From Bryobacteraceae bacterium (GTDB taxonomy: Bacteria; Acidobacteriota; Terriglobia; Bryobacterales; Bryobacteraceae): a stretch of DNA of 16,953 nucleotides. Made by a program: the position numbers and the translations under genes. The stretch spans positions 1 to 16,953 of the forward strand of contig CANGVB010000008.1 in NCBI GenBank assembly GCA_947456995.1, read 5' to 3'. This document shows positions 1 through 7,151 of the stretch, one piece after another; position 1 is the stretch's first letter, and every line of letters begins with the position of its first letter. Below the pieces are notes generated by a model. That model was not told where the DNA came from. It saw only the letters and a program-made list of their open reading frames with translations, and made no database searches.

Positions 1-1280
1 ACCTCATCGTCGAGGTCATCTTCGTCAAAATCGCCGTCTTCATCGTCGATCAGACCCTCGCCCGTAAAGATCGCCTCAACAGCTTCCTGCACACGGTCCA
101 GCGCATCCTCAATCGGCAACGCCTCCGCATCGAGCACCTCAAGCTCACCATCCCCCCACGGGATCCAGCGAATCATAAACCGCTCATTCGGAAACCCTCG
201 AAACAGCAGCAACCCCGGCACACCCAGCGCACAAGCAGCATGCCCGCCCGCCGAGTCATAACCGATAAACAGCTCGCTCGCATTGATCTCGCTGGCAAAC
301 TCCTTGAAGCTCCCGTAATAAGGCGTCACACTTCCGTTGTCACCCGGCCTTACCTCGGCAATCGCCCGCCTCACCCGCTCTGCTTCTTCGCCACCAGCGC
401 CCGTATCCACCAGCACGCGCAACCCGCGATCCACCAGCAACTGCAACAGCTTCGGCTCAAACGGCCACGGCATCGCCTTCTCGGGATTCTCACCCACGCC
501 CAGGCTCAGCGTCACATCAAAGCCCTCAAGCCGGTCTTCCACCGCGACAATCGGCACATGCAGCGGCACCTCAAAGGTCTGCTCCACCCACCGCTCGGTC
601 ATCTCCCCAAGCGGCATGTCCTCATCGCTCCACCAGCTCCGCGTCTCAAAGAAGTAGTAATTGTCTTCTTCACCCAGAGGCAGAAGCCCAAGCTGGCTCA
701 AGCGGCTATCAGGGTCAACAATCAGCGCACCCTTCACACTCAGAGCTTCCTTCAGGGCCGGATAAACCCCAAGTCGCTCGCGCAACGTTCCAGTCCGCTT
801 GTAGGGAACCTCAACCAGCTCCAGCCCAATCTCCGGCTCAAACATCTCGTAATTCTTGCGAGGTCCAACAAAGTGAATCTTCGCATTCGGAAAGTGCACA
901 AACACTGCCCGCAACACCCGGCTCGTAATCGCAATATCGGCACCAATCGTGATCCGCGAAAGTACAAAGACATTCTCGATACTCTCGGGATTGCCAACAA
1001 ACTTGCGCGGCTTCCGGATCCGCATAAACCGCTCGATCAAGGTCGACGCATCCATATCTGGAAGCGCCGCCTCAATCACTCGAGCAAACACATGCGTGTA
1101 GACATTCACCAGCCGAAACTCAAACGAATCGGCCAGCGGTTCCACCAAATCGCGAAACAGCGCAACAGACCCTTCGTTCGAAGCCAGTGCCTCTTCAATT
1201 ACCTTTGCGACCAAACCTTCCGGCTCAGGCTCGCCCGCCAGCAATAAGCTGGCCAGTTGGCTAGCGGAAGTATTTTCCAA
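1..1280 (-). CDS. Glycosyltransferase family 9-like protein, 3' end outside window
   Basis: Read by translating the minus strand; 426 codons are present and the frame is still open at base 1. Family 9 glycosyltransferases (the heptosyltransferase group) move a sugar from a nucleotide donor to a cell-envelope acceptor. Residues about 104-139 look like the family's N-terminal Rossmann entry, including SRITIGADIAITSRVLRAV and then FPNAKIHFVGP. Residues about 339-356 (FIGYDSAGGHAACALGVP) match the donor-site region. Two things are odd: about 100 residues precede the first Rossmann strand, which normally starts near the N-terminus, and the visible C-terminus (about 411-426) is almost all Asp and Glu. 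The start is a TTG that overlaps the end of mtnP by 20 bases and has GGAG seven bases upstream; no in-frame ATG exists near it. The acceptor is unknown. The family call is fairly firm, the exact role is not. Confidence 0.75.
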   Translation of the reverse strand, partial: MENTSASQLASLLLAGEPEPEGLVAKVIEEALASNEGSVALFRDLVEPLADSFEFRLVNVYTHVFARVIEAALPDMDASTLIERFMRIRKPRKFVGNPESIENVFVLSRITIGADIAITSRVLRAVFVHFPNAKIHFVGPRKNYEMFEPEIGLELVEVPYKRTGTLRERLGVYPALKEALSVKGALIVDPDSRLSQLGLLPLGEEDNYYFFETRSWWSDEDMPLGEMTERWVEQTFEVPLHVPIVAVEDRLEGFDVTLSLGVGENPEKAMPWPFEPKLLQLLVDRGLRVLVDTGAGGEEAERVRRAIAEVRPGDNGSVTPYYGSFKEFASEINASELFIGYDSAGGHAACALGVPGLLLFRGFPNERFMIRWIPWGDGELEVLDAEALPIEDALDRVQEAVEAIFTGEGLIDDEDGDFDEDDLDDE

Positions 1281-2121
1281 CGATGATCTCCAGCTTCTCC
1301 AGCGTCTCGGCAGGTACCTTCGTCTTGTCGGTAATAATCGCGTTCTTCAGCGAATTCTTGCAGCTGCAATCCCCCGGCGCAGGCATCGCCTCAATCGCCA
1401 GTCGAATCACCTTCGATGCATTCTCGGCATTCTTCACCAGAGTCGCGATAATCTGATCCACCGTCACCGCATCATGATGCGGATGCCAGCAATCGTAATC
1501 GGTAACCATCGCCACGGTCGCATAACAAATCTCGGCTTCACGAGCGAGCTTCGCTTCCTGAAGGTTCGTCATCCCGATAATGTCCATACCCCAGCTTCGA
1601 TACACATTCGATTCAGCCTTGGTAGAAAACGCCGGCCCTTCCATGCACAGGTAAGTGCCGCCCTTTTTGCCAACCACACCAGCCCCGGCACAAGCCGTCT
1701 CCAGCACATCCATCAACTGATGACACGTCGGCTCAGCGAAACTCACATGCGCCACAAGCCCTTCTCCAAAGAAGGTCGACACACGTCCTGCCGTCCGGTC
1801 AAAGAACTGGTCGGGCATCACAAAGTGCTCCGGCTCATGTTCTTCCTTCAGGCTGCCCACAGCCGAGAGACTCACAATCCGCTCCACGCCCAGCTTCTTG
1901 AAGCCCCAGATATTCGCTCTAAAATTCAACTCCGTCGGCGTGATCCGGTGCCCACGTCCGTGACGTGCCAGAAACGCCACCGGCTTGCCAGCAATCGTCC
2001 CTACAACATAAGGGTCCGACGGCTTGCCGTACGGCGTATCAATCACAACCTCTTCGGTCACTTCAAAACCTGGCATCGAGTAGAGCCCGCTGCCACCAAT
2101 AATCCCGGTATCGATCTTCAA
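1261..2121 (-). CDS. mtnP: S-methyl-5'-thioadenosine phosphorylase
   Basis: A 286-residue protein of the nucleoside phosphorylase family that cleaves 5'-methylthioadenosine with phosphate to adenine and 5-methylthioribose-1-phosphate, a cytoplasmic step of methionine salvage. Visible signatures are GGSGLY (9-14), the phosphate-site RHGRGH (53-58), AVGS (87-90), MEGPAFSTKAES (160-171), MTNLQEA (184-190) and TDYDCW (207-212). The length is normal. A CxC pair (C252, C254) near the C-terminus recalls the CxC motif described in a thermostable archaeal MTAP. The start codon is TTG, three bases after the stop of the meaB-mce gene, so the two are probably co-transcribed; no well-spaced ribosome site is seen, which suggests coupling. 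A related purine nucleoside or methylthioinosine phosphorylase is possible, but the MTAP-type motifs make the first call more likely. Confidence 0.9.
   Translation of the reverse strand: MKIDTGIIGGSGLYSMPGFEVTEEVVIDTPYGKPSDPYVVGTIAGKPVAFLARHGRGHRITPTELNFRANIWGFKKLGVERIVSLSAVGSLKEEHEPEHFVMPDQFFDRTAGRVSTFFGEGLVAHVSFAEPTCHQLMDVLETACAGAGVVGKKGGTYLCMEGPAFSTKAESNVYRSWGMDIIGMTNLQEAKLAREAEICYATVAMVTDYDCWHPHHDAVTVDQIIATLVKNAENASKVIRLAIEAMPAPGDCSCKNSLKNAIITDKTKVPAETLEKLEIIVGKYFR
1288..1291 (-). promoter_or_regulatory. Ribosome binding site deciding a TTG start
   Basis: On the minus strand GGAG lies seven bases before TTG at 1280, inside the end of the mtnP coding region. This supports a TTG start with translational coupling for the downstream glycosyltransferase-like gene, which has no nearby ATG. 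Confidence 0.5.
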
Positions 2122-2124
2122 AAC

Positions 2125-3252
2125 TTAAGAATGCTCCTCAATTAGTTCTATCAGCACTCCGCCCGTCGATGCTGGATGTACGAACACATATTTGTGCCCG
2201 CCCGCTCCAATCTTCGGCTCGTTCAGCACCCGCGCCCCCTCCCGTTTCATCCTCTCAACGGCCACAGCAAGGTCCGGAACCCGCATCGCCACATGATGAA
2301 TCCCCGGCCCACGCTTCTCCAAAAACTTCGCAATCGTGCTCGTTTCATCCACCGGCTCAAGCAACTCCAAACGACTCTCCCCGGCCTGCAACATCGCCAC
2401 ATGCACCTTTTCCCCGGCCACCGTCTCCCGATGCGCCTCCCCCATACCCAGAGCCCCCTGATAGAACCGCAACGCCTCATCAATACTCCCCACAGCAATT
2501 CCCAAATGATCAATCGCAAACCGCGCCGGCGCAGCCACTGCCACCCGCCGCGGCAACGCTTGCAAGCCCGCCCAAACTTCAGCCATCCCCGCACCCGTAG
2601 TCGCCACCGTCTTCAGAATCGGCTTCTCCCCATGCACCTCGGCCTCAATCTCGCGATACAACTTCTCGGCCCCCGCCATATCGCTCTTATTGATCACAAA
2701 CAAATCGGCAATCTCCATGATCCCGGCCTTGATCGCCTGGATCTCATCGCCCTGCCCCGGCACCAGCAGCACAGCAACAACATGCGCGAGGCGCGCCACA
2801 TCAATCTCGTCCTGCCCCACACCCACCGTCTCAACAATCACCACATCAAAGCCAGCCGCATCAAACACCCGCACCAGTCCCAGCGTCGTCGGCGCCAGCC
2901 CACCCATCGCCCCCCGAGTCGCCATACTGCGAATAAACACACCCGCATCCTGATGATGCCGCTGCATCCGGATTCGATCCCCCAGCAAAGCCCCGCCCGT
3001 CTTCATCGAAGAAGGGTCAACAGCCACCACCGCCACCTTCAACCCAGCCCCGCGAATCACAGCCACCAACTGATCGGTAAAAGTACTCTTCCCCGCCCCC
3101 GGAGGCCCCGTCACGCCAACAACAAGCGCACCAGACCCCACAAGGCCATCCAGCTTCTGCCCCATCTCGACAAGCGTGCAAGCCCGCGCCACAGCTCGCC
3201 GGTCCCCCTCGAGTACTTTCGCTACTAAGTCCGTCTGATTCACAATCCACAT
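2125..3252 (-). CDS. MeaB/ArgK-type GTPase fused to methylmalonyl-CoA epimerase
   Basis: A 375-residue two-domain protein. Residues 1 to about 240 are a G3E-type MeaB/ArgK GTPase, the chaperone that guards methylmalonyl-CoA mutase and its B12 cofactor. It shows the P-loop GPPGAGKST (49-57), a switch/Walker B region around D136 to D151 with ETVGVGQDE, and the NKSD base-recognition motif (188-191). Residues about 244-375 are a VOC-fold methylmalonyl-CoA epimerase, which converts the S to the R epimer. Likely metal ligands are H249, E296 in RLELLEP, H320 in GIHH and E369 in GGVLIEL. Stand-alone MeaB is about 330 residues, so the C-terminal dimerisation arm appears to be missing and replaced by the epimerase. 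Both domains serve the same pathway, propionyl-CoA to succinyl-CoA, so the fusion makes sense. ATG start. It is the first gene of the minus-strand group with mtnP. No mutase gene is in the window. Confidence 0.9.
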   Translation of the reverse strand: MWIVNQTDLVAKVLEGDRRAVARACTLVEMGQKLDGLVGSGALVVGVTGPPGAGKSTFTDQLVAVIRGAGLKVAVVAVDPSSMKTGGALLGDRIRMQRHHQDAGVFIRSMATRGAMGGLAPTTLGLVRVFDAAGFDVVIVETVGVGQDEIDVARLAHVVAVLLVPGQGDEIQAIKAGIMEIADLFVINKSDMAGAEKLYREIEAEVHGEKPILKTVATTGAGMAEVWAGLQALPRRVAVAAPARFAIDHLGIAVGSIDEALRFYQGALGMGEAHRETVAGEKVHVAMLQAGESRLELLEPVDETSTIAKFLEKRGPGIHHVAMRVPDLAVAVERMKREGARVLNEPKIGAGGHKYVFVHPASTGGVLIELIEEHS

Positions 3253-3275
3253 TATCCGGCATATCCTGAGAGCTC

Positions 3276-3512
3276 ATGCCGCCGAAACCTCCAACCATAA
3301 GCGAATTCATGGCGACTCTCGACCACCCGCAAAAGCCAGCCATCAATCACCTGCGCAAGCTGATCCTGGCCCTAAGCCCCACCGTCACAGAAGAAATCAA
3401 ATGGAACTCCCCCAGCTTCCGCACCACCGAGTTCTTCGCAACCACAAACCTCCGCTCCAAAGTCGGCATAGGCCTCATCCTCCGCCAATGGATCGCCGCC
3501 CTCGACAGCTAA
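3276..3512 (+). CDS. Shortened DUF1801-family protein, possibly decaying
   Basis: A 78-residue protein. The N-terminal half resembles DUF1801 (YdhG/YdeI-like) proteins: a helical start, then [19 protein letters not shown], the usual strand region. Function in this family is not well established. Full-length relatives are usually about 120-140 residues. Here [12 protein letters not shown] runs straight into RQWIAALDS, which resembles the very end of full-length members, as if about 40-50 residues of the middle were deleted in frame. The start is an ATG after GAGAG. It sits only 23 bases from the divergent meaB-mce start, and its last four bases overlap the end of the convergent acyl-CoA dehydrogenase. 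It may be a remnant that is no longer functional. Confidence 0.55.
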   Translation: MPPKPPTISEFMATLDHPQKPAINHLRKLILALSPTVTEEIKWNSPSFRTTEFFATTNLRSKVGIGLILRQWIAALDS

Positions 3513-4651
3513 CCCTTCAGCAACTGCCGCGCAATCACCATCCGCTGGATCTCGCTCGTCCCCTCCCCAATTGTCATCAGCTTCACATCCCGGTAAAACT
3601 TCTCCACCGGATAGTCCTTGATAAACCCATACCCGCCGTGCACCTGCAGCGCCTCGCCACAAACCTCCACCGCAATCTCACTCGCAAACAGCTTCGCCAT
3701 CGCACTCTGCCGCGTCACCGTCTTGCCCTCATCCTTCAGCCACGCCGCCTGCAACGTCAACAGCCGCGCCGCCTCAATCTGCGTCGCCATATCCGCGAGC
3801 TTATGCTGAATCGCCTGAAACTCACTGATCACCTTCCCAAACTGCTTCCGCTGCTTCGCATACTTCAGCGAAGCCTCATAAGCCCCCTGCGCAATCCCCA
3901 CACTCAACGCCGCAATCGAAATTCTCCCTCCATCAAGAATCCGCAACGCATCGACAAACCCCTCACCCTCCTCACCCAACAACTGCCCGGCCCCAAGCGT
4001 ACAGTTCTCCAGCACCACCTCCCCCGTAGCCGAACTCCGCATCCCCAGTTTGTTCTCTTTCTTCCCCAATCGATACCCCGGCGTCCCGCGCTCAATCACA
4101 AACGCTGAAATCCCATGCGAATGCGAAGCCTGATCCGTCAACGCCATCGCCACACAAACATCCGCATAATGAGCATTCGTAGTAAACGTCTTGGCCCCGT
4201 TCAACACCCACCCCGCCTCGGTCCGCGCAGCAGTCGTGCGTGTCCCCCCGGCATCAGACCCCGCCTCCGGCTCCGTCAAACTCCAACACCCAATCCACTC
4301 ACCCGTCACCAGCTTCGGCAAATACCGCCGCTTCTGCTGCTCGCTCCCGGCCACATACAAATGGTTCGTACAAAGCGAATTGTGCGCCGCCACAATCAGG
4401 GCAAAACTCGGGTCCACCCGGGCCAGCTCCTCAATCACAATCGAGTACTCGATGTAGCCCATCCCGGCACCACCATACTCTTCCGGAAAGATCACCCCCA
4501 GCAACCCCAACCGGGCTGCCTTCTTCACTGCATCCAGGGGAAACTCCTGCGCTTCGTCCCAGGCCAGGACATGTGGTGCGAGTTCCACGGTGGCAAACTC
4601 ACGAACCATTTTGCGCAACTCATTCTGCTCTTCGGTAAAGGCAAATTGCAT
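3509..4651 (-). CDS. Acyl-CoA dehydrogenase
   Basis: A 380-residue FAD enzyme that introduces the alpha-beta double bond in acyl-CoA thioesters, passing electrons to electron transfer flavoprotein. The N-terminal helical domain starts [18 protein letters not shown]. The FAD and substrate region includes [14 protein letters not shown], then [13 protein letters not shown]. The C-terminal helical domain has [21 protein letters not shown], then QVHGGYGF. The glutamate in GEGTSEIQR (about residue 363) is at the usual catalytic base position of short- and medium-chain enzymes. Length is normal. I chose ATG at 4651 over the GTG at 4663 because GGAGG sits five bases before it. Substrate chain length cannot be read from sequence; short-chain or branched-chain acyl-CoA is likely. 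It is divergent from glcE with 60 bases between the starts. Confidence 0.92.
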   Translation of the reverse strand: MQFAFTEEQNELRKMVREFATVELAPHVLAWDEAQEFPLDAVKKAARLGLLGVIFPEEYGGAGMGYIEYSIVIEELARVDPSFALIVAAHNSLCTNHLYVAGSEQQKRRYLPKLVTGEWIGCWSLTEPEAGSDAGGTRTTAARTEAGWVLNGAKTFTTNAHYADVCVAMALTDQASHSHGISAFVIERGTPGYRLGKKENKLGMRSSATGEVVLENCTLGAGQLLGEEGEGFVDALRILDGGRISIAALSVGIAQGAYEASLKYAKQRKQFGKVISEFQAIQHKLADMATQIEAARLLTLQAAWLKDEGKTVTRQSAMAKLFASEIAVEVCGEALQVHGGYGFIKDYPVEKFYRDVKLMTIGEGTSEIQRMVIARQLLKG

Positions 4652-4656
4652 GGCTG

Positions 4657-4661
4657 CCTCC
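4657..4661 (-). promoter_or_regulatory. Ribosome binding site for the acyl-CoA dehydrogenase
   Basis: On the minus strand GGAGG lies five bases before ATG at 4651, an ideal spacing. It favours this start over the GTG 12 bases upstream, whose codon overlaps the site itself. Confidence 0.75.
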
Positions 4662-4690
4662 ACAATACAAAATTCAAACCCACCACACCC

Positions 4691-4699
4691 TGATAAAAT
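4691..4699 (+). promoter_or_regulatory. Probable extended -10 promoter for glcEF
   Basis: TGATAAAAT fits the extended -10 pattern TGnTAnnnT. No good -35 hexamer is seen at 16-18 bases, as is common for extended -10 promoters. Transcription would start near 4706, giving a leader of about six bases before the glcE ATG at 4712; no Shine-Dalgarno sequence lies there. This suggests a nearly leaderless mRNA. It is inferred by eye only. Confidence 0.4.
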
Positions 4700-4711
4700 T
4701 CAATCTTCAAC

Positions 4712-5830
4712 ATGAGAGTCGAATCCCCCGCCTCAGCCGCGCAAGTCGTCGAGCTGCTCCGGGATAGCCAATCCGCCAAACACCGCATTGAAATCTGCGG
4801 CAACAGAACCAAACACCGCATGGGCGGCCCCATCGCCGTCGCCGATCTGCGACTCGAAACAAAAGCCCTCAATCGCGTTTTGGCCTACGATCACCGCGAT
4901 CTCACCATCAGCGTCGAAGCCGGCATCAAGTACTCAGACCTCACCAAAATCCTCGCCGAAAAAAGCCAGTTCCTCCCCATCGATCCCCCCTTCAGCCAGG
5001 AAGCCACCATCGGCGGCATCCTCGCCACCCACTCCTCCGGCTACCGTCGCCGCCTCTTCGGAACCGTCCGCGATCTCGTCATCGGCATGAACTTCGCCAC
5101 CCTCGCCGGCCGCACCGTCCAGTCCGGCGGCATGGTCGTCAAAAACGTCGCTGGCCTCGACTTCGCCAAGCTCCTCACCGGCTCCTTCGGCACCCTTGCC
5201 TGCATCACTCACGTCAATTTCAAACTCGCTCCTGCCCCCACCGGAGCCAAAACATTTCTCTATCAAAATGCTTCGGCCTTTGAAGTCTTCAACCGCCGCG
5301 ACTCGCTCCTCAAAAGCGTCCTCCAACCCTCCGGCATCGACGTCCTCAACCCCACCGCCGCCGCAAGCCTAGGCCTCGCCCCCCAATGGTCCCTCCTGAT
5401 CGAAGCCTTGGGCAGCGAACGTGTCCTTGCCCGCTACCAGATCGAGCTTCCCGAATTCGACGTCATCGACAACAAGATCTGGGCCCAGATCCGCGACTTC
5501 ACCCCCGCCTGGCTCACCCAACACGCCGAAGGCCACGTCCTGCGTCTCTCCTCCCAACTCATGGAGATGGAATCCACCCTCACCAAACTCCCCGCCGAAT
5601 ACGCCACCATCGCGCGCGCCGGCAACGGCACCATCTACGCCCACACACCCTCGGCAGCAACCCTGCCTGCCAACGCCAAAGGCGTCATCGAATACTCCCC
5701 CGTCGAGCGGCCATCGAGCGATCAGCTCTGGCCCACTCCGGGCAACGACTTCTTCCTCATGCAAAAGATCAAGCATTATTTCGATCCAGACACACTACTC
5801 AACCCGGGGAGGCTTTATGGCCGAATCTAA
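4712..5830 (+). CDS. glcE: Glycolate oxidase FAD-binding subunit GlcE
   Basis: A 372-residue FAD-binding PCMH-type subunit of the membrane-associated glycolate oxidase (GlcDEF), which oxidises glycolate to glyoxylate. The FAD-binding region is visible in ICGNRTKH (28-35), the ATIGGILATHSSGYRRRLFG stretch (98-117) and GGMVVKNVAGLDFAKLLTGS (139-158) followed by FGTL. This last pattern is typical of GlcE. The length matches the family (about 350-400). The stop overlaps the start of glcF by 14 bases, so translation is coupled. In the enterobacterial operon the order is glcD-glcE-glcF, but no glcD precedes it here; the upstream neighbour is a divergent acyl-CoA dehydrogenase. It could serve another 2-hydroxy acid, since the substrate is set by GlcD. 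Confidence 0.9.
   Translation: MRVESPASAAQVVELLRDSQSAKHRIEICGNRTKHRMGGPIAVADLRLETKALNRVLAYDHRDLTISVEAGIKYSDLTKILAEKSQFLPIDPPFSQEATIGGILATHSSGYRRRLFGTVRDLVIGMNFATLAGRTVQSGGMVVKNVAGLDFAKLLTGSFGTLACITHVNFKLAPAPTGAKTFLYQNASAFEVFNRRDSLLKSVLQPSGIDVLNPTAAASLGLAPQWSLLIEALGSERVLARYQIELPEFDVIDNKIWAQIRDFTPAWLTQHAEGHVLRLSSQLMEMESTLTKLPAEYATIARAGNGTIYAHTPSAATLPANAKGVIEYSPVERPSSDQLWPTPGNDFFLMQKIKHYFDPDTLLNPGRLYGRI
5806..5812 (+). promoter_or_regulatory. Ribosome binding site for glcF
   Basis: GGGGAGG lies four bases before ATG at 5817, inside the end of glcE. It fixes the glcF start, although the same frame stays open for about 400 bases upstream. Confidence 0.8.
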
Positions 5831-7151
5831 CACTGCCCTGCGAGTCCTCGAAGGCCGCCACCCCGACGCCCCCCAGCAAAAAGACCTCGACAAGTGTGTC
5901 CACTGCGGCCTCTGCCTCAACGCCTGCCCCACCTATCGCGAACTCGGCATTGAAATGGATTCCCCCCGCGGCCGCATCTATCAGATGGTGCAAGTCGCCA
6001 GCGGTGCCGCACCCATGGACGAAGGCTATCTCGAACACATGGGCCTCTGCCTCGGCTGCCGCGCCTGCGAAACCGCCTGCCCCTCCGGCGTCGAATACGG
6101 CAAACTCATCGAAGCCGCCCGCACCGAAATCCAGTCCAAAATCAAACGGCCCTTCCCCTGGCAACAGATCGAAGACTTCGCCTACGGCACCCTCCTCCAA
6201 ACCCCCTGGATGCTCCGCATTGTCGGCGGCCTGATGTGGGTCCACCAGAAGTCCGGCCTCGAAAGCCTCGTCCGCTCCACCGGCCTGCTCAAGCTCATGG
6301 GCCCCCTCGGCAAGATCGAGCACCTCACCCCCGAGGCCCAGCTCCCCAGCTTCTTCAACCAGTACGGCAAGGTCTTCTTCGCCGAAGGTCCCCGCAAGTA
6401 CCGCGTAGCCATGCTCGGCGGCTGCATCGCCAACATCTTCTTCGCCCGCCTCCACGAAGCCACCGTACGAGTCCTCCAGAAGAACGGCTGTGAAGTAGTA
6501 GTCCCAGCCGCCCAAGGCTGCTGCGGAGCCCTCCACGCCCACGCAGGCCGCCGCGAAGAGGCTCGTGCCTTAGCCCGCAACAACATCGACGCGCTCCTCC
6601 AAACAGACTTCGACGCCATCATCTCCAACACCGGCGGCTGCGGCGCAACCCTGAAGGAATACCACGAGATCCTCGAGCACGATCACGCCTATCACGACAA
6701 AGCCAAGCGCTTCGTCAGCAAGCTAAAGGACGTCAACGAATTTCTAGCCTCGATCGACCTCAACATGAACATGGGCAAGGTCAACCGGCGCGTCACCTAT
6801 CAGGACTCCTGCCACCTCTGCCACGGCCAGAAGGTCAAGGCAGCCCCACGCAAGCTCCTCAAATCGATCCCCGGCCTCGACTTCGTAGAGATGCCAGCCA
6901 GCGACGTCTGCTGCGGCTCAGCCGGCGTCTACAACGTAGTGGAGAACGAGATGGCAGAAGAAATTCTCACCTCGAAGATGCGCAACGTAAACTCGGTAAA
7001 CCCCGAGCAAATCGCCAGCTCCAACCCCGGCTGCATGATCCAGCTAGCCGCCGGCAGCAAGCTCCACGGCAACGGCAAACTCAAGTCCAACTCCGAGCCC
7101 GTAAAGCACATCGTAGAACTACTCGACGAGGCCTACCGCAACGCGCGGTAG
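5817..7151 (+). CDS. glcF: Glycolate oxidase iron-sulfur subunit GlcF
   Basis: A 444-residue iron-sulfur subunit that carries electrons from GlcD/GlcE towards the respiratory chain. Two 4Fe-4S ferredoxin motifs are present: C27, C30, C33, C37 (CVHCGLCLNACP) and C78, C81, C84, C88 (CLGCRACETACP). Two cysteine-rich CCG domains follow: C203 with C235-C236 and C275, then C332 with C365-C366 and C406. This is the standard GlcF architecture and length. The true start is ATG at 5817; the open frame further upstream overlaps glcE and has no family similarity. The last 33 bases overlap the end of the convergent PepSY gene. A related CCG-type lactate or glycerol-3-phosphate dehydrogenase subunit is the main alternative, but pairing with GlcE supports glycolate oxidase. 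Confidence 0.9.
   Translation: MAESNTALRVLEGRHPDAPQQKDLDKCVHCGLCLNACPTYRELGIEMDSPRGRIYQMVQVASGAAPMDEGYLEHMGLCLGCRACETACPSGVEYGKLIEAARTEIQSKIKRPFPWQQIEDFAYGTLLQTPWMLRIVGGLMWVHQKSGLESLVRSTGLLKLMGPLGKIEHLTPEAQLPSFFNQYGKVFFAEGPRKYRVAMLGGCIANIFFARLHEATVRVLQKNGCEVVVPAAQGCCGALHAHAGRREEARALARNNIDALLQTDFDAIISNTGGCGATLKEYHEILEHDHAYHDKAKRFVSKLKDVNEFLASIDLNMNMGKVNRRVTYQDSCHLCHGQKVKAAPRKLLKSIPGLDFVEMPASDVCCGSAGVYNVVENEMAEEILTSKMRNVNSVNPEQIASSNPGCMIQLAAGSKLHGNGKLKSNSEPVKHIVELLDEAYRNAR

Noticed and set aside
240..1247. Long open frame on the plus strand
   Set aside because: It is antisense to the glycosyltransferase-like gene, is full of Arg, His, Pro and Gln, and shows no family motif. The skewed base composition explains the lack of stops.
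2176..3228. 350-codon open frame on the plus strand
   Set aside because: Antisense to the clear MeaB-epimerase gene; low-complexity Arg/His/Pro protein with no motif.
3401..4108. 235-codon open frame on the plus strand
   Set aside because: Antisense to the acyl-CoA dehydrogenase, and its product is low-complexity and basic.
5421..5816. In-frame upstream extension of glcF
   Set aside because: It lies inside glcE in another frame, gives Ser/Pro-rich sequence unlike GlcF, and the strong ribosome site before 5817 fixes the start.
5799..6542. 247-codon open frame on the minus strand
   Set aside because: Antisense to glcF; rich in Ala, Gly and Glu with no recognisable domain.
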